Positions 50,020 through 59,990 of a stretch of 64,000 nucleotides of DNA are shown piece after piece. The notes beneath the pieces were generated by a model. The model had not been told where the DNA came from. It worked only from the letters and a program-made list of their open reading frames with translations, and searched no databases. The stretch covers positions 200,817-264,816 of the forward strand of contig JAHHTH010000002.1 in assembly GCA_020024755.1 (NCBI GenBank). The letters are read 5' to 3'. The stretch comes from Mycoplasmataceae bacterium. Lineage in GTDB: Bacteria > Bacillota_I > Bacilli_A > Mycoplasmatales > Mycoplasmoidaceae. How positions within the stretch are numbered: the stretch's first letter is position 1; each line of letters opens with the position of its first letter. The position numbers and the translations under genes are program-made.

Positions 50020-51190
50020 TAAGGAATTATTAGCACCTGCTGGTGATAAAGAAAGAGCGCTATTTGCACTAACTTATGGAGCTGATGCAGTTTATTTTGG
50101 TGGTAAACAATTTTCATTAAGAGCAAGAGCAAGTAACTTTGAATTTCAAGATATTGAAGAAGTAGTTAAATTTGCTCATGCTAATAATAAAAAAGTTTAT
50201 TTAGTAGCTAACATTCTTTGTCACAATTTTCATTTACCAGAATTCAAAAAGTTTTTTGATAAAGTAACTGCCATTGGTGTTGATGCATTTATTGTTGCTG
50301 ATCCTTTTATTTTTAAGAATTTAAGAGATAAATATAATGTTGAATGTCATATATCAACTCAACAATCAATTACTAACTCTAAATCAGCTGCTTTTTGAAA
50401 AAGAAATGGTGCTACTAGAGTTGTATTAGCAAGAGAGATGAAATTTGATGAATTAAAGCTTTTAACTGAACATAATAACAATGAAGTTGAGATAGAAGCT
50501 TTCATTCATGGTGCAGTTTGTATTTCTTATAGCGGTAGATGCATGATGAGTAATAATTTTAGTTTAAGAGATGCAAATGTAGGTGGTTGTGCACAATCAT
50601 GTAGATGAGAATATACAATAAAAGACAATAACTGTAACCATCTCTTTACTATGAGTGCAAAAGATATGGTTTATTTACAACAAATTCAATCTTTAGATAA
50701 GTTGAATTTACACTCATACAAAATTGAAGGAAGAATGAAAACAGTTAACTATTTAACAACTGTAGTAAAAACTTATAGAACATTACTAGATCATATTGAT
50801 GAATCAGTTAATATAAATAATTTACAAAAGCAAATAGATGAAGTAGCAAATCGGCCAACTGACACAGCTTTCTTATATGATGCGAATGCAGATAAAATGC
50901 TTTATCATGATGAAGCTAGACCATTGAAACAAGATTTTATCTTTTCAATTATAAAAAAGATCAGTAATACAAAATATCAAATACAATCTAAAAACTATTT
51001 TGATATGAATACTAATATAAAAATCATTAAACCAATAGGTAATGATGAAAAAGTTAAAATTAAACAAATTACAACATTAGATGGTGAAGATTTATCTATT
51101 GTAAGAACACCGATGACTGATTGTATAATTACATTAGAAAAACCAATTGAAATGAATGAGTTTTGTTTAGGAAAGGTTGATTATGAGTAA
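50006..51190 (+). CDS. trhP2: U32 family protein, likely tRNA hydroxylation protein P2
   Basis: 394 aa, the longer U32 partner. Start ATGATG at 50006 (or 50009) behind GAGAAGGTTG. Landmarks: ELLAPAGDKERALFALTYGADAVYFGG at the barrel start, STQQSITNS, the catalytic-domain FIHGAVCISYSGRCMMS, and GGCAQSCRW; the Cys residues in the last two blocks are the iron-sulfur ligands known for TrhP. Later KIEGRMKTVNYL is also typical. In many U32 proteins a small C-terminal beta domain follows; here it is present (residues ~310-394). Confidence 0.9.
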
Positions 51191-52064
51191 ATTAATTATT
51201 GGGAGTCATGTTAGTTTAACTGCTCCAGACTATTTATTAGGTTCTGTAAAAGAAGCAATTGAATATGGTGCAAATACTTTTATGTTTTATACAGGTGCAC
51301 CACAAAATAGTAAACAAACTCCTTTAGAAAAATATAAAAAAGAAGAAGCATATGAATTAATGCTTTCTAATGGTATAAATCCAAGTGATGTAGTAGTTCA
51401 TATTCGTTATATTATAAATCTTTGTTCAGACAAACCTGATACAAGAAATTTTGCTGTAGAATTTTTAGAAAATGAGGTTGTTAGAGCAACAGAATTAGGT
51501 TTTGATAGATTAGTTTTACACCCAGGTTCTAGACTAAGTCAAGATGTGCAAACAGGTATTGATCAAATCGTTTTTGGTATCAATGAAGTGCACCAAAGAA
51601 CACCAAATTCTAAGGCAATAATTTGCCTTGAAACTATGGCTGGAAAAGGCTCTGAAGTAGGTTCAAAAATGGACGAAATTAAGGCTATTATTGATGGTGT
51701 AAAAGACAAAGATAGAATAGGTGTTTGTCTTGATACATGTCACATTTCTGACTCTGGTATAGACATGGCTGATATTGATAATTATTTATCAGAATTTGAT
51801 AAAAAAATAGGCCTAAATATGATCAAATGTGTACACATAAATGACTCAATGAATCCTGTAGGTGCACACAAAGATAGACATGAAAATTTAGGTTATGGAC
51901 ACATTGGTTTTGAAAAATTGATAAATGTAATTTATCACCCAAAATTAGAAGGAATTCCTAAGATTTTAGAGACTCCATACTACACTAAAGATAAAAAATC
52001 TTTACCACCTTATAAGACTGAAATTGAAATGATCAAATCTAAGACATGAAAAGACTGAAGATAG
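51183..52064 (+). CDS. nfo: Endonuclease IV (AP endonuclease)
   Basis: Nfo, 293 aa, cuts 5' of abasic sites in base-excision repair, complementing mutM upstream in the window. Zinc-ligand motifs: LHPGSRL, CLETMAGKGSE, GVCLDTCHIS, VHINDSMNPVGAHKDRHENL with GYGHIG. The start ATG at 51183 has AGGAAAGG 6 nt upstream and overlaps the trhP2 stop region by 8 nt; a TTG two codons earlier is unlikely. The last four codons include two TGA Trp (TWKDWR). Confidence 0.97.
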
Positions 52065-52098
52065 ATTTTTAATGGGTATAAATCGAGTCGCAATATAG

Positions 52099-52104
52099 TA
52101 TAAT
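52099..52104 (+). promoter_or_regulatory. -10 box of the 1452-aa surface protein gene
   Basis: TATAAT, 10 nt before the ATG, inside AGTATA-ATATA-TATACT, a short palindrome. No Shine-Dalgarno; leaderless start expected. Confidence 0.55.
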
Positions 52105-52114
52105 ATATATACTT

Positions 52115-55100
52115 ATGTCGTTCAAAAATTCGAAAAAATGACTAATATCTTCAATTGTTGGAGTTACTTGTTTAGGAGTAGCTACAACAACTTTTACTTC
52201 TTTCAACACACAAATAAGAAACAAAAATAATATTGAACAACAAAATCAATCAGCAGTAAATCCTAGAGATACACAAGATAAAATTGAAGTTTCATTTGGT
52301 GATATTGTTAATCACTACAACAATGGATATAACAGAGAAATGTTCAGATCAATTATTGTTGCTGAATCTTTAACTGATGGAACTGATAAACCAGATTTAT
52401 CTAAAAAACTGATTGAAATTAGACTTGAAGAAAATACCTTAAGAATTTCAAACACATATACAGAAAATCCTGGATTATGAAATCGTCTAAACTATAGTAC
52501 CAAGGGTGGATTAAACACACCAATTAATCGTGAAACACCTTGAGTAGAACCAACATCAAACTACATAAAGATAACTCAATTTGAAGCTGGTGCTGGGATG
52601 GATGGTACTAATTCAATTACATGAGACTCTGCTCATACTGATCCATCAGCAATTAAAGGGACAATCAATCTAACAGACACAAACAATGTAAATTTCTGTT
52701 TGAATATCGTTAACAACTCTGCGACAAATTTCAGTTTGTTTATTGATAGAAATTTAGCTGGAACTCCAAGTTGAACAAAGATTGATAATGATGTTAACTT
52801 TGGTTGTGCTACTTCAATTGCTGGATCTTCAAACATCATCTCAATGGAAGGTATCATCCAAAAAGATTTAGATTCAAGTGCTGGTAACCAAGCAAAAGGA
52901 AAATTATACATTCCACAAGTTGGTAACTCTGAAATTGGAAAGAATGATTGAACTTCACTTCCTGCAAGTGCAAATGACGTTGCAACTAAGTATAAAAAAA
53001 TGCCTTGTGATTTAGCTTTTAAAGAAATTACAAAAAATAAAGCTGATTTAAAATATCTTGTTAAATTCAATCCTAAACTTTGTGTTAACTCAATGAGTGG
53101 ATTTAAAGCAACAGTAACTAAAGACGCAGCTAACAATAGATGAACTGTGCAATATGGTGTTACTCCAACTGATACATCTAATCTAAATAATTATTTTAAA
53201 TTTGGTATGTACGCTACGCCTACACCTAAAAATAATAGACGTATATATCCATTCTACTTTGATACTACTTCTTTAGCTTCTGGTGAATCATCTGCTGGAC
53301 AATATTTAAATATTTCTGCTAACTTCAATTCAATGGCTGATAACCATAATGTCATTAGTGGGTTTAATGATGGAACTTATTATGAAGAAGGTGAATATTC
53401 AATTAATAGAAAGCAATATGCTTCTAATGTAGATTTGAATGAAATTAAAAGAGAAATATTATCCAAAGTTAGAAATGCACCAACAGGATTTGGTGAAGCA
53501 GATATTATCTTAGATCCTAATAATCCAGTTTGTGGAATTGAAATTAACAACACTGAAGGTTACATCAGATTCAAAGTAATTGTTACTAAATTCAAAAATA
53601 ATGCTGGTGAAATAGTTACAAATAATGCAGGAGAAAATATTGCAGGTATTCAATATATTAGAGGTTTTAACACTATTAAACCTACTGCAATTAGACAAAC
53701 TAGATTTACAGTAAGCGACCACACAATGTTAGCTTCTAAATTTGGAACTAATGAAATTCTAAATTTAGTTTTAGATAACAAGAGAAGAATATTTTCTACT
53801 TTAACTGAAGATGTAAAACCAACTGAGGTATTAAAACTAGCAGATATTCGTATTGTGGGTTCACCAAAAATCTTTAACCGTCCTGAAGGAGAATATACTT
53901 CTGGTAGAATAGAATGTCAAATTCAATTACTAACAGGATATTTAACTTCTCCAAATGCTCTTCCAGCTCCTCCTAATACACCAATGACTGAATTCAAATT
54001 GGTGATTGATGGATTTAAAGTAGTTACTAATACTATCTTCCATGAAAATGTAAAGTTAGTTGGTTATTCAAATGAATTAGCTACTAAATATGCAACTAGA
54101 GAAAACTTCATGAAGTTGTATGAAAAAAATAAGACTTCATTTGTAGAAAATTTACCTACAACTGAAGCTCCAACTATTCTTAAAGGTCCTACTGCAAATA
54201 ACAAAGGTAAAGATACAATTGATAATGGACAATCAGGATATATTTCTGTTCAATTAAGTTTCCCTTCAATTTATGATGCTGATGGAAATATTCAATATAA
54301 CATCACCCAAACATTTATTATTTATGGGTTTAAAAAAGTAATACCAACTGTAATTGAACCACAACCAGATGTTAATAAACCAAATACTTTAGCTACTGAA
54401 GTTATTAAAGGTACTACTGAACAAAAAGAACAAGCGATGAAGCAATTGATTGTTAATAATCAAACTGCTTTCTTTAAACGTTCTTCATTACCTGATAACT
54501 TCCAAGATAACATGACAGTTAATGTTATTGAAGTACGTAACCTAAAAGATTGACAAATTAAAGCAAAAATAGTTTTAAAAACTTACTATGATAATGACGG
54601 TTTATTAGTAGAACCTAGTGGAGATCCTAATAAATGAAAAACAGTTGATGTTCTAGTTAGAGGGTTTAAAGAAGTTTCACCAACCACATTAGAAAGTGGT
54701 ACTGTAGCAGTTATTGATGGAAATAAAGATAAATATGCTTATCAAGTTGCAGATAAGAATTATGAAAATTTAAAGAAAATCATAATGAATATCAATAACA
54801 CTTCATTATCTAAACCAATTATTAATGGTGATCTACCAGATGGGTTTAAGATGGATGATATTGTAATTGCTGAAAATCCTATTCCTGAAGTGCCTGGATC
54901 AAATGCTCCATCAATTAACAATATTCAAGGTCAAATTTCATTTACTTGTTATCTTAAAAAATGATATCAAGCTGATGGTGGATTAGCTAGTTGTCCTCCT
55001 GATGGTTCATATATTTCTGGTGCACCTGTTGCTAATATTACCCTAACTGGATTCCAAGTTGCTAGACCAACAACAGATAACATTAGAAGTAAGTTTACTA

Positions 55101-56473
55101 TTCCACAAGATAACCCAGCATACAAGAGATTACCAGATACTAACGTATCATTTGTTGTACAACTATTAAATAAAGATCCTTCAATGTTAGATGCTAATGA
55201 AAAAGAAATCTTAACTGAATTTAAGAGATTCTTATATGATAGCGTATTTGATGGTTTTAAACTACCATTTGATCCAGATAAATCAATTGAAATATCACCA
55301 GCAACTGGAACTGAATTTATCTATAAATCACTTGATGGTTCACTATTGGATGTTAATATTAAGATTCATGGTTATATGGATGAAGAAGGTATCATTCATG
55401 ATGGTCCTAATGACTACTATGTAACTAGATCTAAAAAGTCAATTTATGGGTTTAAGAAAATTATTCCAACTACTGTTTCTACTAAGTATCAAGATACTAG
55501 AAAGCCATTCCAAGCTCCATCTGACTTTACTGGATTTACACCAAACTATATTTTACAATATGGTGAATTAGCTAGAGTTATTGAAGCTCACGATAAAGAT
55601 AAAGCAGTTGATCCAGCAGATAGAATTATTCTTGGGGATATTCCTCCTCAATTCCTTTGAAGTTTTGAAAAAGGTGGTAATAGAGATACTGGTTCATTAG
55701 TATTAGTAGGAGAACCAAAAGTAGATAACGAAGCATCTACAATTACATTTAATCTAAAACTTAACTGTTTCTATACACCAGGTTTAGGGATGTTAAATGA
55801 TCCAAGTGAATATTCAGATGCTGCAGAAATTCAAATCGCTGGATTTAAAGCTATTCCATCTACTACTATAAACAAAGTTGTAGTTACTGATAAGTTTATT
55901 TATCCAACTACAACTAATCCATTTAGAAGACCATTAGATGTTAATATTCAAGAATACTCTGATGCTAGATTTAAAACTGCAGATTCATTCTTCCAATCAA
56001 TTCAACCAAATACAACTGATACATCTAAGATTGCAGAAGCTGTATTACGTCAAACTGTATTCTATTCAGATATCTACAATCAAAATAGTAGAGTAAATCA
56101 ACCATTAGTTATTTACAACCCAGAAACTACCAATAAAATGAATGTTAGAGCATTGTACATTGATAATGTAAATAATGATGCTGGTACTATATTATTAACT
56201 GCTGTAGTAGAAGGTTTCTATTATTCAAAATCAACTACACCTACACCTATTATTAGTGATAAGAAGCAAAGTTTTGCATGTATTGATATTAATTTAAAAG
56301 GATTTGTTTCTAATGCAGCTTATCAAGCAAGTCACGATAAGCCTATTGTTATTGTCCCAATTCTAGCAGTATCTATTGTATTTGTAGTTTTCCTAATTAC
56401 TTTATTCATAAGATTAGGTGTTCATAGAAGTAAAAAACCAACTAGAGACAAAGATTTATTCTTTGAAGATTAA
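52115..56473 (+). CDS. Giant repeat-containing surface protein (1452 aa)
   Basis: Intact with TGA=Trp. It starts MSFKNSKKWLISSIVGVTCL, a signal-like span without a lipobox in place. The first ~330 residues are unlike the repeats and contain 'NSMSGFKATVT' as a first closing motif. From ~400 on come ~120-aa modules with the family signature: FNTIKPTAIRQT, IDGFKVVTNTIF, IYGFKKVIPTVI, VRGFKEVSPTTL, LTGFQVARPTTD, IYGFKKIIPTTV, IAGFKAIPSTTI, LKGFVSNAAYQ. A membrane helix (about 1410-1434) precedes a basic-acidic tail ending KDLFFED. It ends 10 nt before the left end of the restriction-modification transposon. Confidence 0.85.
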
Positions 56474-56479
56474 TATAGA

Positions 56480-56539
56480 ACGCTCTATTAGTAAATTTGG
56501 TGGGAAATTGAAAAATGTATATTTTCTATAATAGAGCGT
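56480..56539. repeat. Subterminal inverted repeat overlapping the left transposon end
   Basis: ACGCTCTATTA (56480-56490) and its reverse complement TAATAGAGCGT (56529-56539) can fold the whole left terminal repeat into a stem-loop. It may also end transcription from the surface gene. Confidence 0.55.
56483..56509 (+). repeat. Left terminal inverted repeat of the RM transposon
   Basis: CTCTATTAGTAAATTTGG then TGGGAAATT. It matches the reverse complement of 59671-59697 at 26 of 27 positions. Confidence 0.85.
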
Positions 56540-56556
56540 AATCAGTGCTATACTTA

Positions 56557-56573
56557 TTCTATAAAATATAGAA
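56557..56573. promoter_or_regulatory. Operator-like palindrome over the RHH gene promoter
   Basis: TTCTATA-AAA-TATAGAA is a perfect 7-bp inverted repeat that overlaps the TATAAA -10 box and ends 9 nt before the ATG. The half-site TTCTATAA recurs at 56524 and 56813. Confidence 0.5.
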
Positions 56574-56582
56574 AGGTATATT

Positions 56583-56759
56583 ATGGCTAAAAAAGAACTT
56601 TTTGAAAAGAAAGAGAAAGATCTAACTGTATCGATGCACTATACTATTAGAAAGTCATTGGTAGAGAAGATCAATAAAGACGCGGAAGAGTACAATCTTT
56701 CAGCTTCTAAAGTGGTAGATACCATTATTGCTGATTATTATGATAATGTAAAAAAATAA
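56583..56759 (+). CDS. Ribbon-helix-helix DNA-binding protein
   Basis: 58 aa. Architecture of a CopG/Arc-type repressor: a basic start (MAKKELFEKKEKD), one beta strand (LTVSMHYTIRKSLVEKI), then two helices (NKDAEEYNLSASKVVDTIIADYY). GAAAGG precedes the ATG. It lies inside the transposon upstream of the transposase and directly after a palindrome that looks like its own operator. It probably represses itself and the mobile operon; an antitoxin-like role is an alternative. Only UAA-ended and TGA-free, it could in principle also be read by standard-code hosts. Confidence 0.75.
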   Translation: MAKKELFEKKEKDLTVSMHYTIRKSLVEKINKDAEEYNLSASKVVDTIIADYYDNVKK

Positions 56760-56836
56760 GTGTCAAAAAAGTAATATAAATGGTATTTATGCTATAAATT
56801 ATGGTATAATTATTCTATAATAGTTAAGGAATAATT

Positions 56837-57889
56837 ATGAATATAGAAAGAGTTGATAGTTTATTACAAAGTATTAGATTATTTATACCAGAGGAAATGA
56901 ATTTTCTTAAATCTCAATTAGAACCTAACAAGGTTATTGTTAATCCAAAAATTGTTATCCCTACTTGCTGCGAACATTGTGGATCAATTAAGTTTCATAA
57001 ATACAATAAAAGAAATGGGAAACAAAGATATAAATGCTATGATTGTAAGAAAACATTTACAACAAGTAATAACATTAAATATCTACATACTTCTCATATT
57101 GATAAATTTAATGAATGTGCTGATAATAACTTATCACTTAAAAGAACTACTGAAATTTGTAATATTTCAGTTTCTTGTGATTTTGAATGAAGACATAAAT
57201 TACTATTCTTATTAACTCAAAAACAAACTAAATGTGAAAATATCACTGGATTAATTGAAATCGATGAAATTTATTTCAGAAATTCTTCTAAAGAAAACCA
57301 TAAGAATGGTATTAATAGAAAACCAAGAACTCATGGCTATGTTCCTTATTTAGAAGATAGAGTTGGATTAAGAAAAGATAAGGTTTGTATTACTACGGCT
57401 ATTGATAGAACTAAAAATATCTCTGCTGATTTTATTGGATTCGGAAAACCTAATGCAAATAAACTTATTAACTCATACAAAAATAAAATTTTAAATTCAT
57501 CTAATTCAAAAGTAATTATTGATGGTGATAAAGCTTATTGTGGTTTTACTAAATCTATTGGTTGCGAATTGAAAATGTTATCTAAGCACAATTCTAATAA
57601 TCATATGTTAAGAAAGATGCTAGTGATTGAACAATCTAATAGAACTAAATATCACATTCAAAATATTAATAATTTCCATAGTCAAATTAAGGATATTATC
57701 AATAATAAATTTAAAGCTGTTAGTTCAAAATACTTATTACAACACATTAATTGAGTTAAATGATTAAGATTAAATAAGGATAACTTTTATGTAATGGTAA
57801 AATCATTAAGTAATAGTATTAATGAATCAAAGTTTAATAAAATAACTAACAATGAAATTTCAACAAAATGTATCATGGAGGTTAAATAA
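56837..57889 (+). CDS. IS1595/ISXO2-like transposase
   Basis: 350 aa. An N-terminal zinc ribbon has C45-x2-C48 and C67-x2-C70 (CEHC, KCYDC). The DDE core follows: D143 in LIEIDEIYF, D229 in VIIDGDKAY, and a C-terminal HSQIKDIINNKFKAVSSKYL then INWVKW, which mirrors the family's HS.LK..L...GVS.KYL..YLNW. The frame holds three TGA Trp codons and is intact, so the enzyme may be active in this host. A -10 TATAAT lies near 56805-56810 next to a TTCTATAA site, and AAGGA precedes the ATG. The methyltransferase starts 1 nt after its stop, with the ribosome site GGAGG inside the transposase 3' end. Confidence 0.88.
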
Positions 57890-57890
57890 T

Positions 57891-58913
57891 ATGGATAAGA
57901 AATATTTAGGACAAGTATTTACACCAAAAAGCATTGTTAATAGAATGATAGAATTAATTTCAATAGATAAACCAGAATTGATTTTAGAACCATCTTCAGG
58001 TTCAGGTAATTTTTATAATGAATTGATTAAGAAATATAATAATGTTATAGGTGTAGAAATTGATCAAACAATTGCCCACGAAAATGCAATAATTGATTCT
58101 TATTTTAACACAAATTACAAACCAGATGTAATTATCGGAAATCCACCATACGTTGATTTTAAAAATATAATAGATCCGCCTAAGAGCGACATATTATTTC
58201 ATAAACCTAATTTATATTTTTTCTTTTTAGAAAAAGCATTGAATGATTTGAAAGTTAATGGGGAATTAATTTGAATCATTCCAGCTGCTATTTTTACCAC
58301 CTCAAGTGCTAATGTATTGAATAAAATTATTTTTGAAAACTATTCTATTACTCATTTTGAATTAATTCCTGAAAACGTGTGAGATAATGCTTCAGTTCCA
58401 ACAGCTATTGTAAAGATTGTTAAAGCTAAAAACCATAAAAATAAATTAAATTATTTCTTTTCTAATGGGAAAATCCTATTTGGTGAAAAGCCAAATTTAC
58501 CTAAAGATATAATTGTCAAAGTTGGTGGTGCATCAGGTTTCAACTCTAACTTAGAAAATGGCGATACTCCATTTGTTGTATCTCACACTGAAAGAACACA
58601 TAAGTTAAACAATATTAAATATGAGCCAGATAAGTGAATTAGAGCAGTTCCAAAGCCTCCAAAGGAATTTACATACCAAATCTTTGTTAATTGTAAAACA
58701 AGAAATAAAAAGCCTTTTTATATTTTAGATTTTCAAAAGGAAAATCACTTTATCAATTATGATGCAGCTGTATTGTGCCTATTTGTTAATACAGATAAAG
58801 CGCATACAATTGAAATAATTAAAGAATTAAATAATATAGATTGAATATCAATGGGTGTAAAAAGGGATGGCCGTTATCATTTTACACAAAGTGTATTGGC
58901 AGCAATTATTTAG
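57891..58913 (+). CDS. N6-adenine DNA methyltransferase (gamma class)
   Basis: 340 aa. Order of motifs is that of gamma-class enzymes such as M.TaqI: GQVFTPKSIVNRMIEL (motif X, 7-22), EPSSGSGNF (SAM motif I, 33-41), VIGVEID, then NPPYVDF (catalytic motif IV, 84-90). The C-terminal ~190 residues should recognise the target. It is shorter than M.TaqI (~420 aa). Paired with the convergent nuclease gene it is expected to protect the host genome. Translation probably depends on the transposase message. Target sequence unknown; a relation to GTYRAC/GTMKAC-type systems is a guess from the nuclease. Confidence 0.88.
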
Positions 58914-59625
58914 TATCATTTAACATCTTTTTATATTCTTCAAAAGCTTCTAAAAATTCATCAATTATTTTGGCACGTTTTCTAACACTTTCATATAATG
59001 ACACTAATAAAAAATCTTTATATTCTTCAAAAGTTCTGTTTTTTCTTTCTCTATTTTCTGATCACTTACATTGGAATGGCAAATTATTACCATTAGGTGT
59101 AAGTGATTTTAGTCTTTTTAAAGAATTAAAAATGATGTCATTTTTTTTGGTTTTATTAAGAACTATGAAATAATAATCAGTGTTTGTTTCTTTAATATTT
59201 GTTGATAAAAGGTTGAAATAGCTTCTAAAGTTGTTAGGGCAAGTTTCCTTAACTTCTCCTGTTAAAGCGAAAAATAATCCACTCTTAGAACTAATATTAT
59301 CAGCTGATGAGTTATTAAAATCACTAATTTTTATGTTTATCGGACAATAAAAAGAATTATCATCATTTCTTATAATAATATCGTATCAATATCTTTCTTT
59401 AGGTTGTTCTTCGAGAATTAAATTTCAATCATTGAAAATTTTGATCTTATTATAGATTGAAAGAGCAACTTTAATTACTTCCTTTTCATTAAGTATTGAA
59501 TCTACTCTCCCATCTGCTTGACTTTTTGATAATACAAGATTTTGTTCTTTTAAAGCTGACACTAATGCTTCTACCACTTCATCATAATCTTGAATTGTAT
59601 ATATTCTTTTCACTTCATACTCCAT
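58906..59625 (-). CDS. Putative type II restriction endonuclease
   Basis: 239 aa, reading through one TGA (Trp67). A possible PD-(D/E)xK core is YWYDIIIRNDD...CPINIKIS: D82, then N97-I98-K99, followed by DFNNSSADN and SGLFFALTG. That PINIK...ADN...ALTG layout recalls HincII/AccI-like nucleases, from memory and unproven. The gene faces the methyltransferase gene and its stop overlaps that gene's 3' end by 8 nt. The start MEYEVKRIY has its own -10-like TATAGT near 59660. Strong context: a stand-alone methyltransferase gene with a convergent partner inside one transposon. Confidence 0.65.
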
Positions 59626-59670
59626 AATCTAGGTTTATTAAACACTATTATTTATTTTACTATATTATTT

Positions 59671-59697
59671 AATTTCCCACCAAATTGACTAATAGAG
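59671..59697 (-). repeat. Right terminal inverted repeat of the RM transposon
   Basis: AATTTCCCACCAAATTGACT then AATAGAG; inverted copy of 56483-56509 with a single mismatch (position 59687 area, G opposite T). Confidence 0.85.
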
Positions 59698-59722
59698 TGA
59701 TATTGAAAAGTCTATTAATAAG

Positions 59723-59761
59723 TTTTTTATATAAAAAAATGTTATTTTTATATAAAAATAA
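59723..59761. repeat. Two adjacent AT palindromes upstream of rpmF
   Basis: TTTTTTATATAAAAAA (59723-59738) and TTATTTTTATATAAAAATAA (59742-59761) are both perfect palindromes. They sit between the transposon and the rpmF -10 box (TACAAT, 59764-59769). Confidence 0.5.
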
Positions 59762-59808
59762 GGTACAATTTATGAGTTAAAACATATTAATATAGAAAGG
59801 ACAAAACA

Positions 59809-59985
59809 ATGGCTGTACAACAAAGAAGAGTTTCAAAATCTCGTAAAGGCATGAGAAGAGCTCATGATCATTTAGAAGTTCAAACAACAGTAGCATGTAA
59901 AAATTGTGGTCAACCTAAACAACCTCACAGAGTTTGTAGAGAATGTGGTTACTACAAAGATAGAAATGTTCTACAAGGAAAATAG
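59809..59985 (+). CDS. rpmF: Ribosomal protein bL32
   Basis: 58 aa. MAVQQRRVSKSRKGMRRAHD is the classic bL32 start (usual consensus AVPKRR.SK.R...RR.H), and the zinc-binding pairs are CKNCG and CRECG. It is part of the 50S subunit. GAAAGG lies 9 nt before the ATG; a TACAAT box is about 40 nt upstream. A membrane microprotein gene follows 5 nt later on the same message. Confidence 0.96.
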   Translation: MAVQQRRVSKSRKGMRRAHDHLEVQTTVACKNCGQPKQPHRVCRECGYYKDRNVLQGK

Positions 59986-59990
59986 TTTTA

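Larger units (their letters stand above)
56483..59697. mobile_element. 3.2-kb transposon carrying a restriction-modification system
   Basis: The ends are 27-bp inverted repeats with 26 matches (56483-56509 and 59671-59697). Inside are a ribbon-helix-helix gene, an IS1595/ISXO2-type DDE transposase, a gamma-class adenine methyltransferase and a convergent putative restriction endonuclease. IS1595-family elements are known to carry passenger genes, which fits. No target-site duplication is evident (left flank ATAGAACG, right flank TGATATTG), so the insertion may be old or the exact ends may differ by a few bases. It lies between the surface gene stop and rpmF, damaging neither. Confidence 0.8.

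Noticed and set aside
8019..56473. The large genes appear as many short ORFs separated by stops, as if they were pseudogenes.
   Set aside because: All interrupting codons checked are TGA and the same pattern occurs in rpoC, argS and other essential genes, so they are Trp codons.
58841..59173. 110-aa plus-strand ORF between methyltransferase and nuclease ends.
   Set aside because: It lies entirely opposite the nuclease gene and out of frame with the methyltransferase; no ribosome site.
56474..59720. Target-site duplication at the transposon ends.
   Set aside because: The 8 bp outside the left repeat (ATAGAACG) and right repeat (TGATATTG) do not match; none of the nearby shifts gives a convincing pair.
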